NCBI GenBank assembly: GCA_027627225.1
Contig: CM051032.1
Location: 59,726,637-59,790,636, forward strand
DNA length: 64,000 bases
Direction of reading: 5' to 3'
Source of the DNA: Congeria kusceri
Taxonomy: Eukaryota; Mollusca; Bivalvia; Myida; Dreissenidae
Below the pieces are notes generated by a model. It ran no database searches, was not told the origin of the DNA, and saw nothing but the letters and a program-made list of their open reading frames with translations. Below are positions 22,623 through 36,031 of this stretch, piece after piece (within the stretch, counting starts at the first letter, position 1; the number at the start of each line of letters is the position of its first letter). The position numbers and the translations under genes were made by a program.

Positions 22623-25600
22623 CAAACATAAATTTTTATTTCAAGGTCAACTGAAAATGCATCAGCAATATTCAGCAGTAAAGCAATTTGCCAAGAATAT
22701 TGTTATCATAAAAGCCTGTTTACTGTTTGTTTAGGAACAGAAAATGAAAATTGCAGAAAGGCTTTCAGCCAATATATCCTCATAAATATCACAAACAACT
22801 GGACAGAAAGAAATCTAAGTGCCAAGTTGAGCAATGGTTTCTACAGCTATTAAAACTATCAATAAAACTTTTCCAATATTAATGCAATGTTTGACATCCT
22901 TCACCCCAGCCATGTTCAAAACAACTACCTCAATCATGCAAGGAACAATCTTAGCTTCTGTTTGAATAAAAGCAGATAGTGTTTCACACCCACTCACCAT
23001 TTCCTAGCCTATTCATTTACAATTACTGCATCTGTTGCACTTTCTGGTTTTAAGTGCAATAATTCTGATTTTTTAGTAAGTCAGCAAACTGATAAAAGAA
23101 ACTTAAAAGACTACATTTATAAGTAAGGTTTATCTTTATGCAGTGCTAAAGAAACTTAAAAAGCAACCATAGTTAAGTTAGCACAGATGAGAGTCTGTCC
23201 GTAGGTGCCTGATTAAGATTTAAATTCCTTTTGCGGTGCAAAAGAGCCCTCTTCAACTGGACTTAATATGGCACAATTATCTTAATATTGCAAACAGTAG
23301 ATCATGTCGACAATGATATCAAACAATTGCTTCTACTCGGGTAACAGACACGAGACAGTGTCAGGACCTTTTAGCTTATATAGCAAGAGCCAAATATAAA
23401 GCAGTCTGCACTTAAAAGCCTTCCGTTAAAAGCAAACTGTTTTCCCAACAGTAGGCTTTGCACCTGGACACTTGTTTCCCTTTTATATTTTGACAATATT
23501 ATGCCTGAAAAACTAAGGGCCATTTAGATCCTGATAAGAAACCCAGAGATGTATGATATTTAGCCCTCATCTTTCAACATAATTAGGCATAAATAAACAG
23601 ATTTAGAGCAAGCAATCTGTTTTCCCCTACACATCATTATTGCTTGCTTTCCTGCTTAGCAAATCCACCCCACCCACTCAGACAGAGCTTTTACAAGGGA
23701 TTAACATGCCTTCCTAACCTTGATTACTCAATCAGGGTTGTCATTGTTAACCTATTGCCGATCAAATTTGTTTAAAATCATGAGAAAATCGGGTTTTTGT
23801 TTTTCAGGAACTTTAAAATTGTGAATAGTAATATCACAAAAGAGCCTCCTAGACCCCTGACCAAATCTCTTAGATTTAGAAAAAAATTGCTCGTTTCATT
23901 TGATAATGACAACCCTGTTCAATGGTATATGATGTACACACAACTGGCAAAACAGTCTTTTGACTTGCAGGAATTGGTAAAATATGCCACTTTTTACTTG
24001 TGCTTCTTAAATACACTCAAGTCCTTCTTTAGTAGAAATAATATTTTGATGTCTGTGCGAAAAAGCTCCATGATTTGAGATGAAACTCACAATTTCTATA
24101 TCCATTACACCAATGCCATCTCCTAATTTTGATATAGCTTGATTATGTACATGAACTTTCTGGTATCTGATTTCCACCATATCATGTAAAATTCCAGCTG
24201 TTTGGGCTTTTGGGGTGGTACAATAAATTTGCAAATAATACAGAAACATCATACAATTATGACCATCAAAGAATCCTTGGTAGTTATGGTTTACTGGCAG
24301 CAGTTTTGGTTTATTGGTGATACAATATGAAATGAATCACAGCTTTTGCATAATAAATTCAGCATGAAAGAAACAGTATGCATAATTATGCTGCTCTTTG
24401 GTACTAATATTATTCAGTGGCTTTTGTAATAAAAGAAGCTTATTTCTATGGAAAAAGCAATTAAAACACTTGCAAGGTTCTATTTAGAAGCTAAAAAATA
24501 TATCCAAATTCCTATGATTGGAATTTGTGTATACAATACTCAAGGAGCTCTTGAAATTGTGTTGTTGATTATTGAAAACCTATGACAATTAATGCAGCAA
24601 AATGATTCTGAAATTCTCAGAAAGCATATAAATTGTATAATAATTTTATATTAAATTGAGAATGAAAGCCAAATCTAGCATACATGTACCTTCTGGTGTT
24701 TCATCAATATGCAGGTTCATTTTGAACCCACCTGCTGCTGACGCTGTTGTTGTTGTCGTTAATGCTGCTACTGCTATGATAGTTGCGTTCAATATACTCC
24801 TCAATCATCATGTAGATTTCCGATACAAACACACACTGTTGTGTATTCGACTTTTGAGAACGAGGCCTACACAATCATCTAAATAAAGCACCATGAAACT
24901 AATTGATCCTTTTAAAATCATTAAAATGTTACACTGCATCTCATGTTCATTTGTTAATAATTAAAATAATTATTTCACTGTTTCTGTCAGTCTTAAATGG
25001 ATCACTACAGAACTGACTGTGCTCTACCTCCTCTACTGCATTATAATGGCTGTTGAAACTTGTGTTCAATCTTGTACTAAGTTCTTTAAGCCCCTTTGTA
25101 TAAAACTGTTCATTTATTTATTATTGTCTATTTTCTATAATTAAGCTCATTCCATCGTGTACATCCAACAATCTGTTAAAAACGAATGTCAAACTTCAAA
25201 GCAAATCTAGTTATTAATTAAACTAACGCACTTCTATACCAATATGTTCTGAGTTTAGCTTATCCCATAACAAATGTCCTCCACTGCATCACAAATTCAA
25301 TTACCCCTGAAACTTCCAATACAATAATCCAATTTGGACTTAACCAAGCAGAATTTAAAACACAATGATATATGCACAATCACAAATTTCATATTCTGGC
25401 GCTGAACAATTAACACCTAAAATACACTTACAAACATAGCACTTAAATCATATGAAAAACAAATCTGTAGTTAATGTTGTTGACTAAAAGTGAGGAAAGT
25501 ACTGTAATGTTTTAATACAGTTGAATACAAATGCATTAAAAGTTTGACTCATACAATTATGCAATTTACAGCTACATAATTAGAAATGTGCGAAAAGTTA

Positions 25601-26162
25601 TTAGAATTTATTGAAATTGTTCATGATGCTACGAGCACATGGCTTTACGCTTTGCAAATGGTTTAGCGAAGACAAATTAATTAGTAAAAGTAATATTAGA
25701 TCAATAGCGCTCTGTTTAAGAGTGAAAACTCCTTGATACACTGTCTGTACGTTGTATACATGAATATCCTAATATACTCGTAAATCTACATCACACCATA
25801 GCACTGGAATAAGGGGCCAAGTTCAGACGACAATTGCCATTACTGAATTAACATACAATGGTGGTTTGAGCCACAAGAAATCAAGTTTACAAAACAAAAT
25901 ACACACACATACCATCTACATTAATTTCTTTAATTCATAAATTCATCATAAAAGCAGTAAAATAAAATTCACATATTCAATTCATTCAACCCTCAAAATG
26001 AACCCATTTGTATATTAGTTTTTGTAATTCTTCAATTCAAAACAATTTAAATTATAATTAAACACAGAATGCCCATTTATTTACAATTTCAATAATATCC
26101 AAAATGCATTTGAACACTAAAACGTTTGTATCTTGATTTGTAAAGTCCACACGCAACACAAT
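22623..26162. other. Intron sequence, no gene recognised
   Basis: 3.5 kb of AT-rich DNA. Several 60-90-aa frames show no domain and no supported splice context. Confidence 0.5.
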
Positions 26163-26385
26163 ATGAGGCCTGTCGTGGGAAAACCGGGCTTAATGCATGT
26201 GCGTAAAGTGTCTTCCCGGATTAGCCAGTGCAGTCTGCACAGGCTAATCCGGGATGGCACTTTCCGCTGTTATGGTATTTTCTGTTTCAAGGAAGTCTCT
26301 TCTAAACATAAATCCACTGTAGGCGGAAAGTGCCGTCCTGGATTAGCCTGTGCGTACTGCCCGGTTTTCCCACACGCGCCTCATA
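26163..26385 (+). mobile_element. GATTAGCCTGTGC MITE, copy 5, right arm deleted
   Basis: The left end TGAGGCCTGTCGTGGGAAAA and right end CCGGTTTTCCCACACGCGCC are present. The segment between GCGTACTGC and CCGGTTTTCC is missing (no second hairpin strand, no ACTTTACGCACATGCATTAAG). Confidence 0.92.
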
Positions 26386-26988
26386 TTTTATTCAAAACTT
26401 AAATCCTGTACATCTTTAAATAATTTCAAAAATACACAAAGTACATTGTAGTTTAAAATCCAGCATTTTGTTATACATGCAACCCCCCACTCCAACCAGT
26501 ATCTTTACATCCACCATGAGCCGATATCCACAATGGTGCAAAAGCCAGCCTAATGCAATAGTGACACTTCACTCTCCACTCAAAAACACTGCCTGTTGCT
26601 TTAACCCACTGCGAAATCTAACCACTACAACCATTCAAACAGTGTAGTGTAGCTGGCAATACATAGACCCAGTCCAGCCTCATAGACTACAAGAAATCCT
26701 GCACATCTCTCTCACTGGACTAGCCGTCATTTCCAATACATCACCATCCACACTCCTGACTGAGCATAGTACTCTGTCTCTTTCTGTTATTCTAAAATGT
26801 TGCAGATAGTGTATTCCGCACATAGTTTAGTACATTCTTAAAAATGTGTTCTGATATTGTTGACTTGTAGCAATGAATAGTTTTATCTGTGTAATACTTT
26901 TTTGCAGCTATTTTTTACCGCTGAAAAACAATTTTAATGTGTACATTAACTGGTTTTCTGCACACGTAATCTTGTTACATAATTCTTA

Positions 26989-27325
26989 GGCATAAAAAAA
27001 ATATGTTTGTTTCAGGTAACATGCCCAAAAAAATAAGGGTAGGTAGGTGGGGATTTTTTGTTTTGTTTTTTTGTTTTGGTAAATGGTCAACTTGAAGATT
27101 CTAAAACTGAATAAATATTCAAAATATCAATAATATCCTTAAACATTGTTTATAAGAGGATACTATCAAAACAAAACACTTATTTATCCAAAACACATTT
27201 AATTATTGAAAAAGGTAAATAAAACAAAAAACAATCTGACAAACCCAATAAAATATTCTAGGGTCGGGGCATTTTTTTATGGGGTAGGTCTGGTTATCTG
27301 AAACAAACATTTTTTTTTTTACGCC
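26989..27325 (-). mobile_element. PIF/Harbinger-like MITE copy 2
   Basis: This is the reverse orientation of the same family: starts GGCATAAAAAAA, ends TTTTTTTACGCC, internal AAGGGTAGGTAGG. TTA flanks both ends (26986-26988, 27326-27328). Confidence 0.82.
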
Positions 27326-27489
27326 TTACCAGCAGTTTTAAGTGGGCGTAAACATTTTGGGTGCAAAATAAAGTTATTGCTGTGCATGCCAACTGAACCC
27401 TTCATATTATGTCTGCAATGTGAATGTTGTTCTAGGTTATAATTATTTCAACATGTTTTTCCAATTTTTCCAGATTCCAATGTTTTTAC

Positions 27490-28383
27490 ATTTTTCATCA
27501 CCACAATAACCATAATCATTACCACAATCATTACCATACTAATACTACTAATAATAATAATCATCATCATCATCATCATCATCATCACAATAACCATAAT
27601 CATTACCACAATCATTACCATACTACTACTACTAATAATAATAATCATCATCATCATCACCTTCATCATCACAATAACCATAATCATTACCACAATCATT
27701 ACCATACTACTACTACTAATAATAATAATCATCATCATCATCACCTTCATCATCACAATAACCATAATCATTACCACAATCATTACCATACTACTACTAC
27801 TAATAATAATAATCATCATCATCATCACCTTCATCATCACAATAACCATAATCATTACCACAATCATTACCATACTAATACTACTAATAATAATAATCAT
27901 CATCATCATCACAATAACCATAATCATTACCACAATCATTACCATACTACTACTACTAATAATAATAATCATCATCATCATCACCTTCATCATCACAATA
28001 ACCATAATCATTACCACAATCATTACCATACTACTACTACTAATAATAATAATCATCATCATCATCATCATCATCATCACAATAACCATAATCATTACCA
28101 CAATCATTACCATACTACTACTACTAATAATAATAATCATCATCATCATCACCTTCATCATCACAATAACCATAATCATTACCACAATCATTACCATACT
28201 AATACTACTAATAATAATAATCATCATCATCATCATCATCATCATCACAATAACCATAATCATTACCACAATCATTACCATACTACTACTACTAATAATA
28301 ATAATCATCATCATCATCACCTTCATCATCACAATAACCATAATCATTACCACAATCATTACCATACTACTACTACTAATAAT

Positions 28384-28418
<35 letters not shown>

Positions 28419-28510
28419 CAATAACCATAATCATTACCACAATCATTACCATACTACTACTACTAATAATAATAATCATCATCATCATCACCTTCATCAT
28501 CATAACAACC
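27490..28510. repeat. TCA/ACC compound minisatellite, ~84-bp period
   Basis: There are about 12 units of ACAATAACCATAATCATTAC, CACAATCATTACCATACTAC, (TACTACTAATAAT)n, (TCA)n with or without CACCTTCATCATC. Units alternate between a long (TCA)8-10 and a (TCA)4-CCT-(TCA)2 form, a higher-order pattern. Because each unit is a multiple of three, the minus strand is open for 423 codons of Met/Ile/Val/Ser repeats. This is a by-product. Confidence 0.95.
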
Positions 28511-29340
28511 ACAAATAACATTATCTTTATCCATATTCTCATTATCATCAGCAGCACCATCTTCATCATCTTTAGCATCACCACCAATATCAGTACTATC
28601 TTCATCAAAATTTCCACCACCGCCACTACAGGCACCATCATTATCATCTGAATTATTGGTTTCGGCCAGCCGGAGATGCATACATTCCAATTACATGAAA
28701 AATCATGCCATGGCAGCATTTTATAGGGATTATGCCACTCATTTGGAGAGAGTATGGATTCTGAAATCCCAAGAAATGCAAAACTAGAATCAGTTCCTTA
28801 AAATGGCAGATTTATGTTGCCTGCTATCCCCATGTGAATTGTAACAAATATGAACATGCAAGCTGTCTATATGATGCATTTCCCACATGACTGATTCGCT
28901 CGTTTCAGAAAAAATGCATAAAACTGTGTTAATGATTTACTGAAAAGCATGTTTGTTAATAGCACATATTCAATCCTTCTGAAACAATTTTTTAAAATTT
29001 AAAAGCACTATTGTAAATATCACCTGTTCAAGTCTTCTGAAATAATTTGTTCAAACCCCCATTAAACTGACAAACATGACAAACATAAAGACGACCTTTA
29101 AAGGATTGGAATGCCTACGTAAATGACCTTTACAACAAATGATGACCTTCAGAACACTGATCAAATCAAAATCAGATAGCAAATTAGTTACTGGAATTTT
29201 AATTGCTTAATTAATTTGGCCTGATAATATTTCAATTGGTTTAATGGAAGAGATAAACATTTCAAGTATTATCAACAGGCCAATGAAGTCAAATATTCCA
29301 TGATGTAAACATATATTATATGACAATATGAAATAAATGG
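28511..29340. other. Flank of minisatellite and intron sequence
   Basis: 28511-28640 is degenerate TCA/ACC repeat. The minus-strand acidic frame (DDNDGACSGGGGNFDEDS-type) in it reads decayed repeat. No gene recognised to 29340. Confidence 0.5.
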
Positions 29341-29783
29341 AGAGCTCCAGATAAGACGCGTATCAGCGTATTTACGCATTGAAATAAAAAAAACGGATTG
29401 AAAATCAGCTCAGTGGTTAACGTTACGCATTGCAAATATTTGTATATATTTTTTAATTGCTTAAACTGCGTAACCTCATTGTCACAGCAGTTGAGAAATC
29501 GGACACGAAACCTAAGCATCATGATGTGAGTGAAAAATTGTCTGAAAAAACAACAACAACGCTGTAATCATGGAAAACAATTATCACTGGCTAATTTGCC
29601 AATATTAATGTATTCTTATATAACAAGCACATAAAATACTATTTTGATCTTGTATAAAAAATGAAAATAACCTTTAAATGTTTCAAATACCCTTTAAAGC
29701 TGACGGACAGGGGGTAAAATACCCTTTAACCAAAAAATCAGGGGGTAAAATACCCTTTAGACTAAAACCTTATCTGGAGCTCT
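29341..29783. mobile_element. Short inverted-repeat element (AGAGCTCCAGATAAG ends)
   Basis: AGAGCTCCAGATAAG (29341-29355) and its exact complement CTTATCTGGAGCTCT (29769-29783) bound 443 bp. The interior has three GGGGTAAAATACCCTTTA-type repeats near the right end. The ends resemble hAT-type non-autonomous elements; no clear target duplication. Confidence 0.7.
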
Positions 29784-29930
29784 GTAAAAGTATAAATTGA
29801 TCAACAAACCGCAGAATGTATAAAAACAGAATGCCGAATGTATGAAAGAAGTACAGAAACAAACCATTACAGAACATGGTAAATGCCTGGCAATATTCTA
29901 ATAAACGAAATGCAATACAGTTGCAGCAAA

Positions 29931-30064
29931 ACAGACTGGCAATATGAAATACACAGACTGGCAATATGAAATACACAGACTGGCAATATGAAATACACAG
30001 ACTGGCAATATGAAATACACAGACTGGCAATATGAAATACACAGACTGGCAATATGAAATACAC
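29931..30064. repeat. 22-bp tandem repeat, 6 copies
   Basis: The unit ACAGACTGGCAATATGAAAT-AC is repeated without error six times. Overlapping minus-strand frames reading CISYCQSVYFILP are by-products. Confidence 0.97.
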
Positions 30065-30342
30065 AATATCCAAATAGGAAATAATATAAAATCATTACTT
30101 TACACTAAATGGTGATTCTTCCATTATTTGTCATATCTGGAATTCTCATAAAGCGCATGGCATCAAGTAGCGCACCAAATCTATTTGTTAATCTGGAAAC
30201 ATCGGGAATATGACAATCAACCTTCCATTCCATCTCACACCATTGCTGGGATACATACAACAGTAGGCACTAAGGACAACATCCAACATAAACCAGAAAC
30301 AATGTGTCCAAAATATGTCACATTTTGCTTGATTTTACATAT

Positions 30343-30594
30343 GCATCTTTATTATTATTAATATTGTTATTATTGTTATTATTATTACTACTGCTTCTAC
30401 TACTACTACTATTGCTACTAGTATTGTTATCAGTTATTATTATTATAAATAATAATATTATTATTATTACTTAAAATTGCAATTATTATTATAACTAAAA
30501 ATATTATTATTACTACTTAAAATTGCATTTATTTTTACTGTTATTATTATTGTTATTAATTATTATTATTATTGTTATTATTATTATTATTAAG
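30343..30594. repeat. ATT/TTA microsatellite region
   Basis: Interrupted ATT/TTA trinucleotide runs with short CTA/CTG patches. Open on both strands by composition only. Confidence 0.95.
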
Positions 30595-30893
30595 CATGTT
30601 GACATGCAGCAAAATTTGTCTATAAAATATGCCAACTTAGCAAGAAATGTGTACAACTCTGATAAGAGAAGTGTCAAAATAACTGATTCAAGTATTCTGT
30701 ATCTGCTTGAACATTCCAGAATCCAAAACATGTCAAGGTCTTCCTAAACATTTTCAAAGGAAGTAAAACATTCATCACATAAATTTGTTTTTCAAAATGC
30801 ACGTTGTCTCCATGGTAAATCAAAATTCCACAGTACAATCGTATTGCCATCGCCCACTAATGGAGCACTTTAGAAGGGACAAAACAGACGATG

Positions 30894-31132
30894 TGGCGCA
30901 TCGTGAGAAAACCAGTCTTAATCCATGTCCGTATAGTGTCGTCCCGGATTAGCCTGTGCAGTCCGCACAGGCTAATCCAGAATGCACTTTCCGCTTTTAT
31001 GGTATTTTCTGTTCCAAGGAAGTCTCTTCTAAACATAAATCCACTGTAGACGGAAAGTGCCTTCCTGGATTAGCCTGTGCGGACGACACTTTACACACAT
31101 GCATTAAGACCTGTTTTCCCACGACGCGCCTC
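30894..31132 (+). mobile_element. GATTAGCCTGTGC MITE, copy 6
   Basis: The ends are TGGCGCATCGTGAGAAAACC and GTTTTCCCACGACGCGCCTC. A short deletion in the right arm removes part of the second hairpin (TGTGCGGACGACACTTTACA). Confidence 0.92.
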
Positions 31133-32130
31133 CGATATTGTACTCCATATCTCAACAGACTGGAATACTGTAATGCAGTTCTCAATATGTACTTAAGAAA
31201 CATAGTGAAAGTTGATATTGAAAATTGCACTGTATGCAGAAATCAGCAGGTACAATGACGGACTGCAAATAAATGAATTGTTTACAAAATATTGCTTTTC
31301 CCAGGACACCTTGCTCATTGATTCTGATAACTAAATAAATACAATTCAATGTCCATTCAGTTTGAAATAATACCTCATTGCTTCCATATTGACATCATTT
31401 TTTACCACAGATTGAAAAGCGTTTCCGATCCCAGTGAGACTGCAACCAATAGTAAAACAACATAATTATATCTTCTGCTAAGTGAAATGTAAATGAAAAC
31501 ATTCCATATATCACGATAAAGCCGCATTACGAGAACAGAACGTTCAGCCAGCGCCTGATTTTCCAACCAGATTCAAAGTTTCAGGCAGTTTGAAATAACT
31601 GAATGATCAATACAACAATCTTGTAAATGGTCCAGGGGTCTCCAGTGTCCATTAGAATGCAATTACAGATGCTATCGCTTGCCAGCCTCAACTAATGGTG
31701 AACAACACAAATAATGTTGCTATAAATTTAACGGAGAAAATATCATGTATACGATCTTACAAAGGTAATAGTGGTATACTTCAACGAGCGTATCAGTTTT
31801 GTAGCACCGATGGATGCTCCGCGCTGCAGCTTTGACACTGCTAGACTGTCTCATTGAGCCAAACATTAATTTTGTACCAACTTATTGTAAAGTCCTTCCA
31901 TCCATTCCATCCATGAGTAATTTACAGCCTGGACAACCATAATTGAACAGAAGCCTATTTTGATCTATGAAGTGTGACCTTGACCTTTGAACTACTTGGT
32001 GCATGTACTTTCCAAATCATGAAATCCATTTAAAGTTAAATATGTAATTATTTTCATAAACCATTTGTATTGTTACTAAATAATAACTTTGAGACTGTGA
32101 AAGGTTCCATAAATAAAATCACTGACTTAC
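31133..32130. other. Intron sequence next to exon 13
   Basis: No repeat or exon recognised. Confidence 0.5.
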
Positions 32131-32371
32131 CTATAGAGTAACCATATTCATCCACATCTCCCTGCTGTTGCTGCGTATCACTAGTCATCTCCGAGGCCTC
32201 TGGAGGGCCCGTCTCCAAGTGCCGGACAGGAGAGCTGGTCTGTATCGGGGGCTCCTCGGTAAGTGATGCGCCCTTCGTGACCTCCATCTGAGTCTGCAGG
32301 GAGAGGTGCAGGGGCTGTGAAGCCTCGTCGTACGACTGCACTGACTTCCTGTCCACGTCAAGGTCTCGGGG
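32131..32371 (-). CDS. MPDZ: MPDZ/PATJ-like exon 13: acidic/Gln linker, lead into PDZ-C
   Basis: This 241-nt exon (phase 0 in, 1 base over) lies between acceptor TTTTTTTTCAG and donor ATAG|GTAAGT. The product begins PRDLDVDRKSVQSYDEASQP, includes a polyGln run (TSDTQQQQGDVDE), and ends DEYGYSI. A DE(L/F)GYS motif leading into the ERYG segment precedes the PDZ8-type domain in this family. The rest is disordered linker. It is followed by a 22.8-kb intron. Confidence 0.92.
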
Positions 32372-32861
32372 CTGAAAAAAAAACATTGGTATGTTGGTTA
32401 AAGCCTTTTTAATATTTTATTGAGCTCAGTGGTGTTAAAAGCCAGAAAACTTATAAAGACACTTTTGAGCCCGTTTCTTGGGTAGAACCAGTACTTGGTG
32501 TCCTGAGATAGATCATTCAAATGCTCCCCAATTAGGGAACGAACTCAGGACCTCCAGATCACTTGGGACACCATATCCATTTCACCACTGCAACCTAATT
32601 ATGTCATGGCTCGGACACATTACACCTGACACTTATGAAAACTCTTTTAGCATAATTATGTGCATGAATAATTTCCTATATTTACACTCGGTTTTGTTTG
32701 TACACATGTTTACTGATGCTATAGGTGTATTTTCTTTAAATACTCTTAAATCGATTTAACTGAATTCCATTACAGAACGTAATATATTCATAGTAATGGA
32801 TTTAAATATATTCATGCATAAAGGTCAGTGTCAGGTTAATGTGTCCGAGTTATACAAAGAC

Positions 32862-32984
32862 GAAAGTCTTGATAGGTCATCTGAGAAAGTCTTGATAGGT
32901 CATCTGAGAAAGTCTTGATAGGTCATCTGAGACAGTCTTGATAGGTCATCTGAGACAGTCTTGATAGGTCATCTGAGAAAGTCT
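32862..32984. repeat. 23-bp tandem repeat, 5 copies
   Basis: The unit GAAAGTCTTGATAGGTCATC-TGA is repeated five times, with GAAAG/GACAG variants, in the intron between exons 12 and 13. Confidence 0.95.
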
Positions 32985-33009
32985 TCTGGGAAGCAATTCT
33001 CACAGGAAG

Positions 33010-33168
33010 TGTGTGTTATGCCCCGGTCACAAATAAGGAACTGCCACCTGACAGTGTCTGTTTCTTTCCAAATCGGTCGGGCGAAATCGGACAGTGCCCA
33101 CCAGTGGCAGCTGAACATTTCAAAATCGGACAGCGCCCGTTCTATTTGTGACTTAGGCATTATCAAGT
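33010..33168. mobile_element. Small foldback MITE
   Basis: TTATGCCCCGGTCACAAATA (33017-33036) pairs with the complement of TATTTGTGACTTAGGCATTA (33142-33162). The inner CGGGCGAAATCGGACAGTGCCC is also self-paired with CAAAATCGGACAGCGCCCGT. Nearly the same frame is open on both strands because of the symmetry. Confidence 0.7.
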
Positions 33169-33359
33169 AGCAAAAGTTTTACCAGACAGGTGTATGTAGC
33201 TCAAACATACCATCAACTTTTACGCTACAGACATTTTTCATAAATCTGATCTCCATTCTATGCAAATTTATTAAATGTTTTATCCAATCATTGCAGTCGG
33301 ACATCACATATTTAACTGTTAACCTACTCTAACTAGAACTCAGTGAGTCGGATGTGTCG

Positions 33360-33680
33360 CCTGATGGGGCATAACTCAAGTATGACAAGAGCAATCATGC
33401 CGAAAACCAAACTTGACCTTCCTTTTATGGCTACTAATACTTCCCTTAAGTTTCTTAATGACTGCACAACAACTTCTCAAGTTATTGTCTGCACAAGCCT
33501 TATTTGAACAATTTTTTTTTAAGGGGTCATAACTCAAGTACGATAAGATCAATTATGGCAAAAATCCAACTTAACTTTCCTTTTATGCCTACTAACACTT
33601 CCGTTAAGTTTCATAATGATTGCCCAACAAAGTTATAGTCTGCACAAACTGAACGGGATGCCGCCGCTGCCGACAACACC
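33360..33680. repeat. Two-unit dispersed repeat
   Basis: GGGGCATAACTCAAGTATGA (about 33366) and GGGGTCATAACTCAAGTACG (about 33522) start two ~157-bp units sharing CTTCCTTTTATGGCTACTAA-like and GTCTGCACAA strings. It resembles the GGGGCCATAACTCTGTCAAA family at 53 kb in layout. Confidence 0.75.
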
Positions 33681-35437
33681 TCCAAAAGTAACCCCTATAA
33701 ATTTATTGTCGTTTTTTGAGGTGACACCAAAACAAGTCAAAATGCTTAAGTCTTTCTTAAGCTTGATGAACGGAGATTAATGGCTAGGAAGGAGTTTAAA
33801 ATGTTAGTGGCAAAAACAGGAAAGGTCAGTTGACAGCACTGAATTCAATGTGTTTCAAAGAGTATTTGCTATATGTGGGTTGGTCGCTCTGTATTGTTGG
33901 AATTGTTAGATTGGGTATAAGTCACTGTAATATTGCTGCTGTAAACACATGCCTCCCACCAACACCCACATTGGGCCCATTAAAACAAACATAAATTGAC
34001 AACAACTTGTTCTGATCAATAACAGAAATAAGCATTGATAAAACAAATATTCTAAACAAGATCAAGGATATATAGTTCATACCGAAAACTCCACATAAAT
34101 TACAAAGGCTATTATAAAGTATTGATAACATGAAGAAAACAAGGAGAAATACTAATAGTACACTTTTCTCCTTGTGAGGAAGGACCAGTTTAATTTTATT
34201 TTACAATATAACAAAATATCAGAAGCTGCTTACAAAACTGTACTAATACTTTTCTCAGTGTAAGACATTGCAGACTTAGTAAACACATTTATATGACAGT
34301 TTTTTTTAAATTTAAATGAAAATGGACTGCATTAAAAATGCTACCGTGGTTCTCATAACATTCAAAATGCAATCTACACAAACTCTTGGCAAAATACACA
34401 TCACTGAATCTTGAATTTGTGTGTATTGCAAGTGCAACTATTATCTGTTTGGACTTGCCAACCCCAAACTTGTTAACATTTATTATTGGCACCACAAAAT
34501 GTCATCCAAAGGGCATTTGCAGATGAATAGCCATTTCCATTTGAAAATGATGTAAATGAAATAAAACATGAATAATTCAACAAATAAATCCACATTTCTA
34601 CAGCAAGAAGTTTTATCAAATTGTCAGATATACATGCTGTAGAACGTTCACTCTGACCTAAAAGTGGCTTTATAAAACTATAAACACATTTTAGAGTTGT
34701 TGAAGAAAAGAACTTTATTGCAATACTGCATGATTTTATCAGCAGAGAAATTCTTTTTGTGTGGGTGTGTAATGCACGTCACACAACCAATCTTCTGTCA
34801 TATTTATTTAGGGAACACGGCAGTAAATTTTTGTCAACTGACATTATTTAGAAAATTACAATAAATTACCTTCAAGATTGTTAAAAACACATGGTAGGTA
34901 GCATGTTCAATTCCTAGACATAGATTGTTAGTTTGAATGGCTCACTGGTTCTTCCCAGGAAACAGACTTGAGTTTGTCCATGTGACAAAATTACTACAGG
35001 ATTTATATCATGTTTATTCCGTTAGATCACCAACAAAACCTTGTTTACATAATACAGTCGTTTTAATAAGACATCTTGATAATTCTTTGAAGTCTCCACT
35101 TGCTGAATGTCTGAACAACCCAATCTTCTCATTCGGCAAAAGGTCTCCGTCTTTCACAACAGATTGTGTAACGGTATACCGTGTAATATGTATGGTTCGG
35201 TTCACAATTCATTTGATTTCTTTGGGATATGCAAAAGGATATGCAAAGGTTGGGCTTTGATGTATTCCATGAAAAAACTGTCAATATTACAATGTGTTAT
35301 TAACATGATGGAACACTTCACTGTATAACGATAGTGATACGTACAGTATCGAGAGGTGAGCATATTGTTACGTCCTTATGCAAAACAATTTAGCTAAAAG
35401 AACGGTTACAGCTAAACACATATCAAGGGATGCTTAC
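33681..35437. other. Intron sequence before exon 12
   Basis: AT-rich; the 107-aa and overlapping frames near 34937-35328 are in the intron or antisense to it and carry no domain. Confidence 0.5.
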
Positions 35438-35548
35438 ACATGCGGGGTCCGTAAGACTCTGCACGACAAACTTGACCGGGTTGCTTGCGTTTCGTATCGT
35501 CTCCACCGCCTGATCATGGGTGGCATTCCTCAAATCCTTTCCATCCAC
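35438..35548 (-). CDS. MPDZ: MPDZ/PATJ-like exon 12: end of PDZ-B
   Basis: This 111-nt exon (phase 0-0, 37 codons) lies between acceptor TGCATGTTCAG and donor TGT|GTAAGC. It encodes [19 protein letters not shown], then [18 protein letters not shown]. Helix B begins with His (THDQAVETI), the class I PDZ signature. The strand KFVVQSL ends the domain. A GTGTAAG donor two bases earlier is possible, but only the chosen one keeps phase with exon 13. Confidence 0.95.
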
Positions 35549-36031
35549 CTGAACATGCAAGGGAGATCACTCTTAGTCATAGATAAAAATATTGGAAATG
35601 AATTCTCACCCTTGCAATTTCTAAGGATATCGAATGGATACCAAGTGGTCAAACGTTTTGGGACTTAACATTTTGATCTTACTGTCTATTTAAATATTTA
35701 TATTGCACTAAAACGGTTTCCAAATCCATGTTCAAGAAAAATCAAAACCTTATTATTTCGGAATATTTACCTATTTTCTGCAAAATATATGTTTAGTATT
35801 ACTATTGTTTAATATTTAGAAACTTTTCAAATAAATTGACCAGAATCTGTTCAGCTCATTCAAACCAGGAAACAAATCCATAATAAACATTCCATAATCA
35901 AAACTTAAAAAGAAAATTGGTATAACATTTCATAATATAAATTTCAACAAATATGAGTTTGCATAGAAATAAAATTTCAAAACCAAACATTTTTCAGAAA
36001 TATGTCTGAGTGTGTGAAGGAAGCTTGTTAC

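Noticed and set aside
28463..28690. Acidic minus frame (DDNDGACSGGGGNFDEDS)
   Set aside because: Reads decayed TCA repeats at the edge of the minisatellite, in a different frame from the larger by-product.
27448..28719. 423-codon minus-strand open frame rich in Met/Ile/Val/Ser
   Set aside because: It is a triplet-phase minisatellite read through; there is no domain, no splice or start context, and the frame follows repeat units only.
32961..33170. Two opposite-strand frames of nearly equal length
   Set aside because: Explained by the symmetry of a small foldback element.
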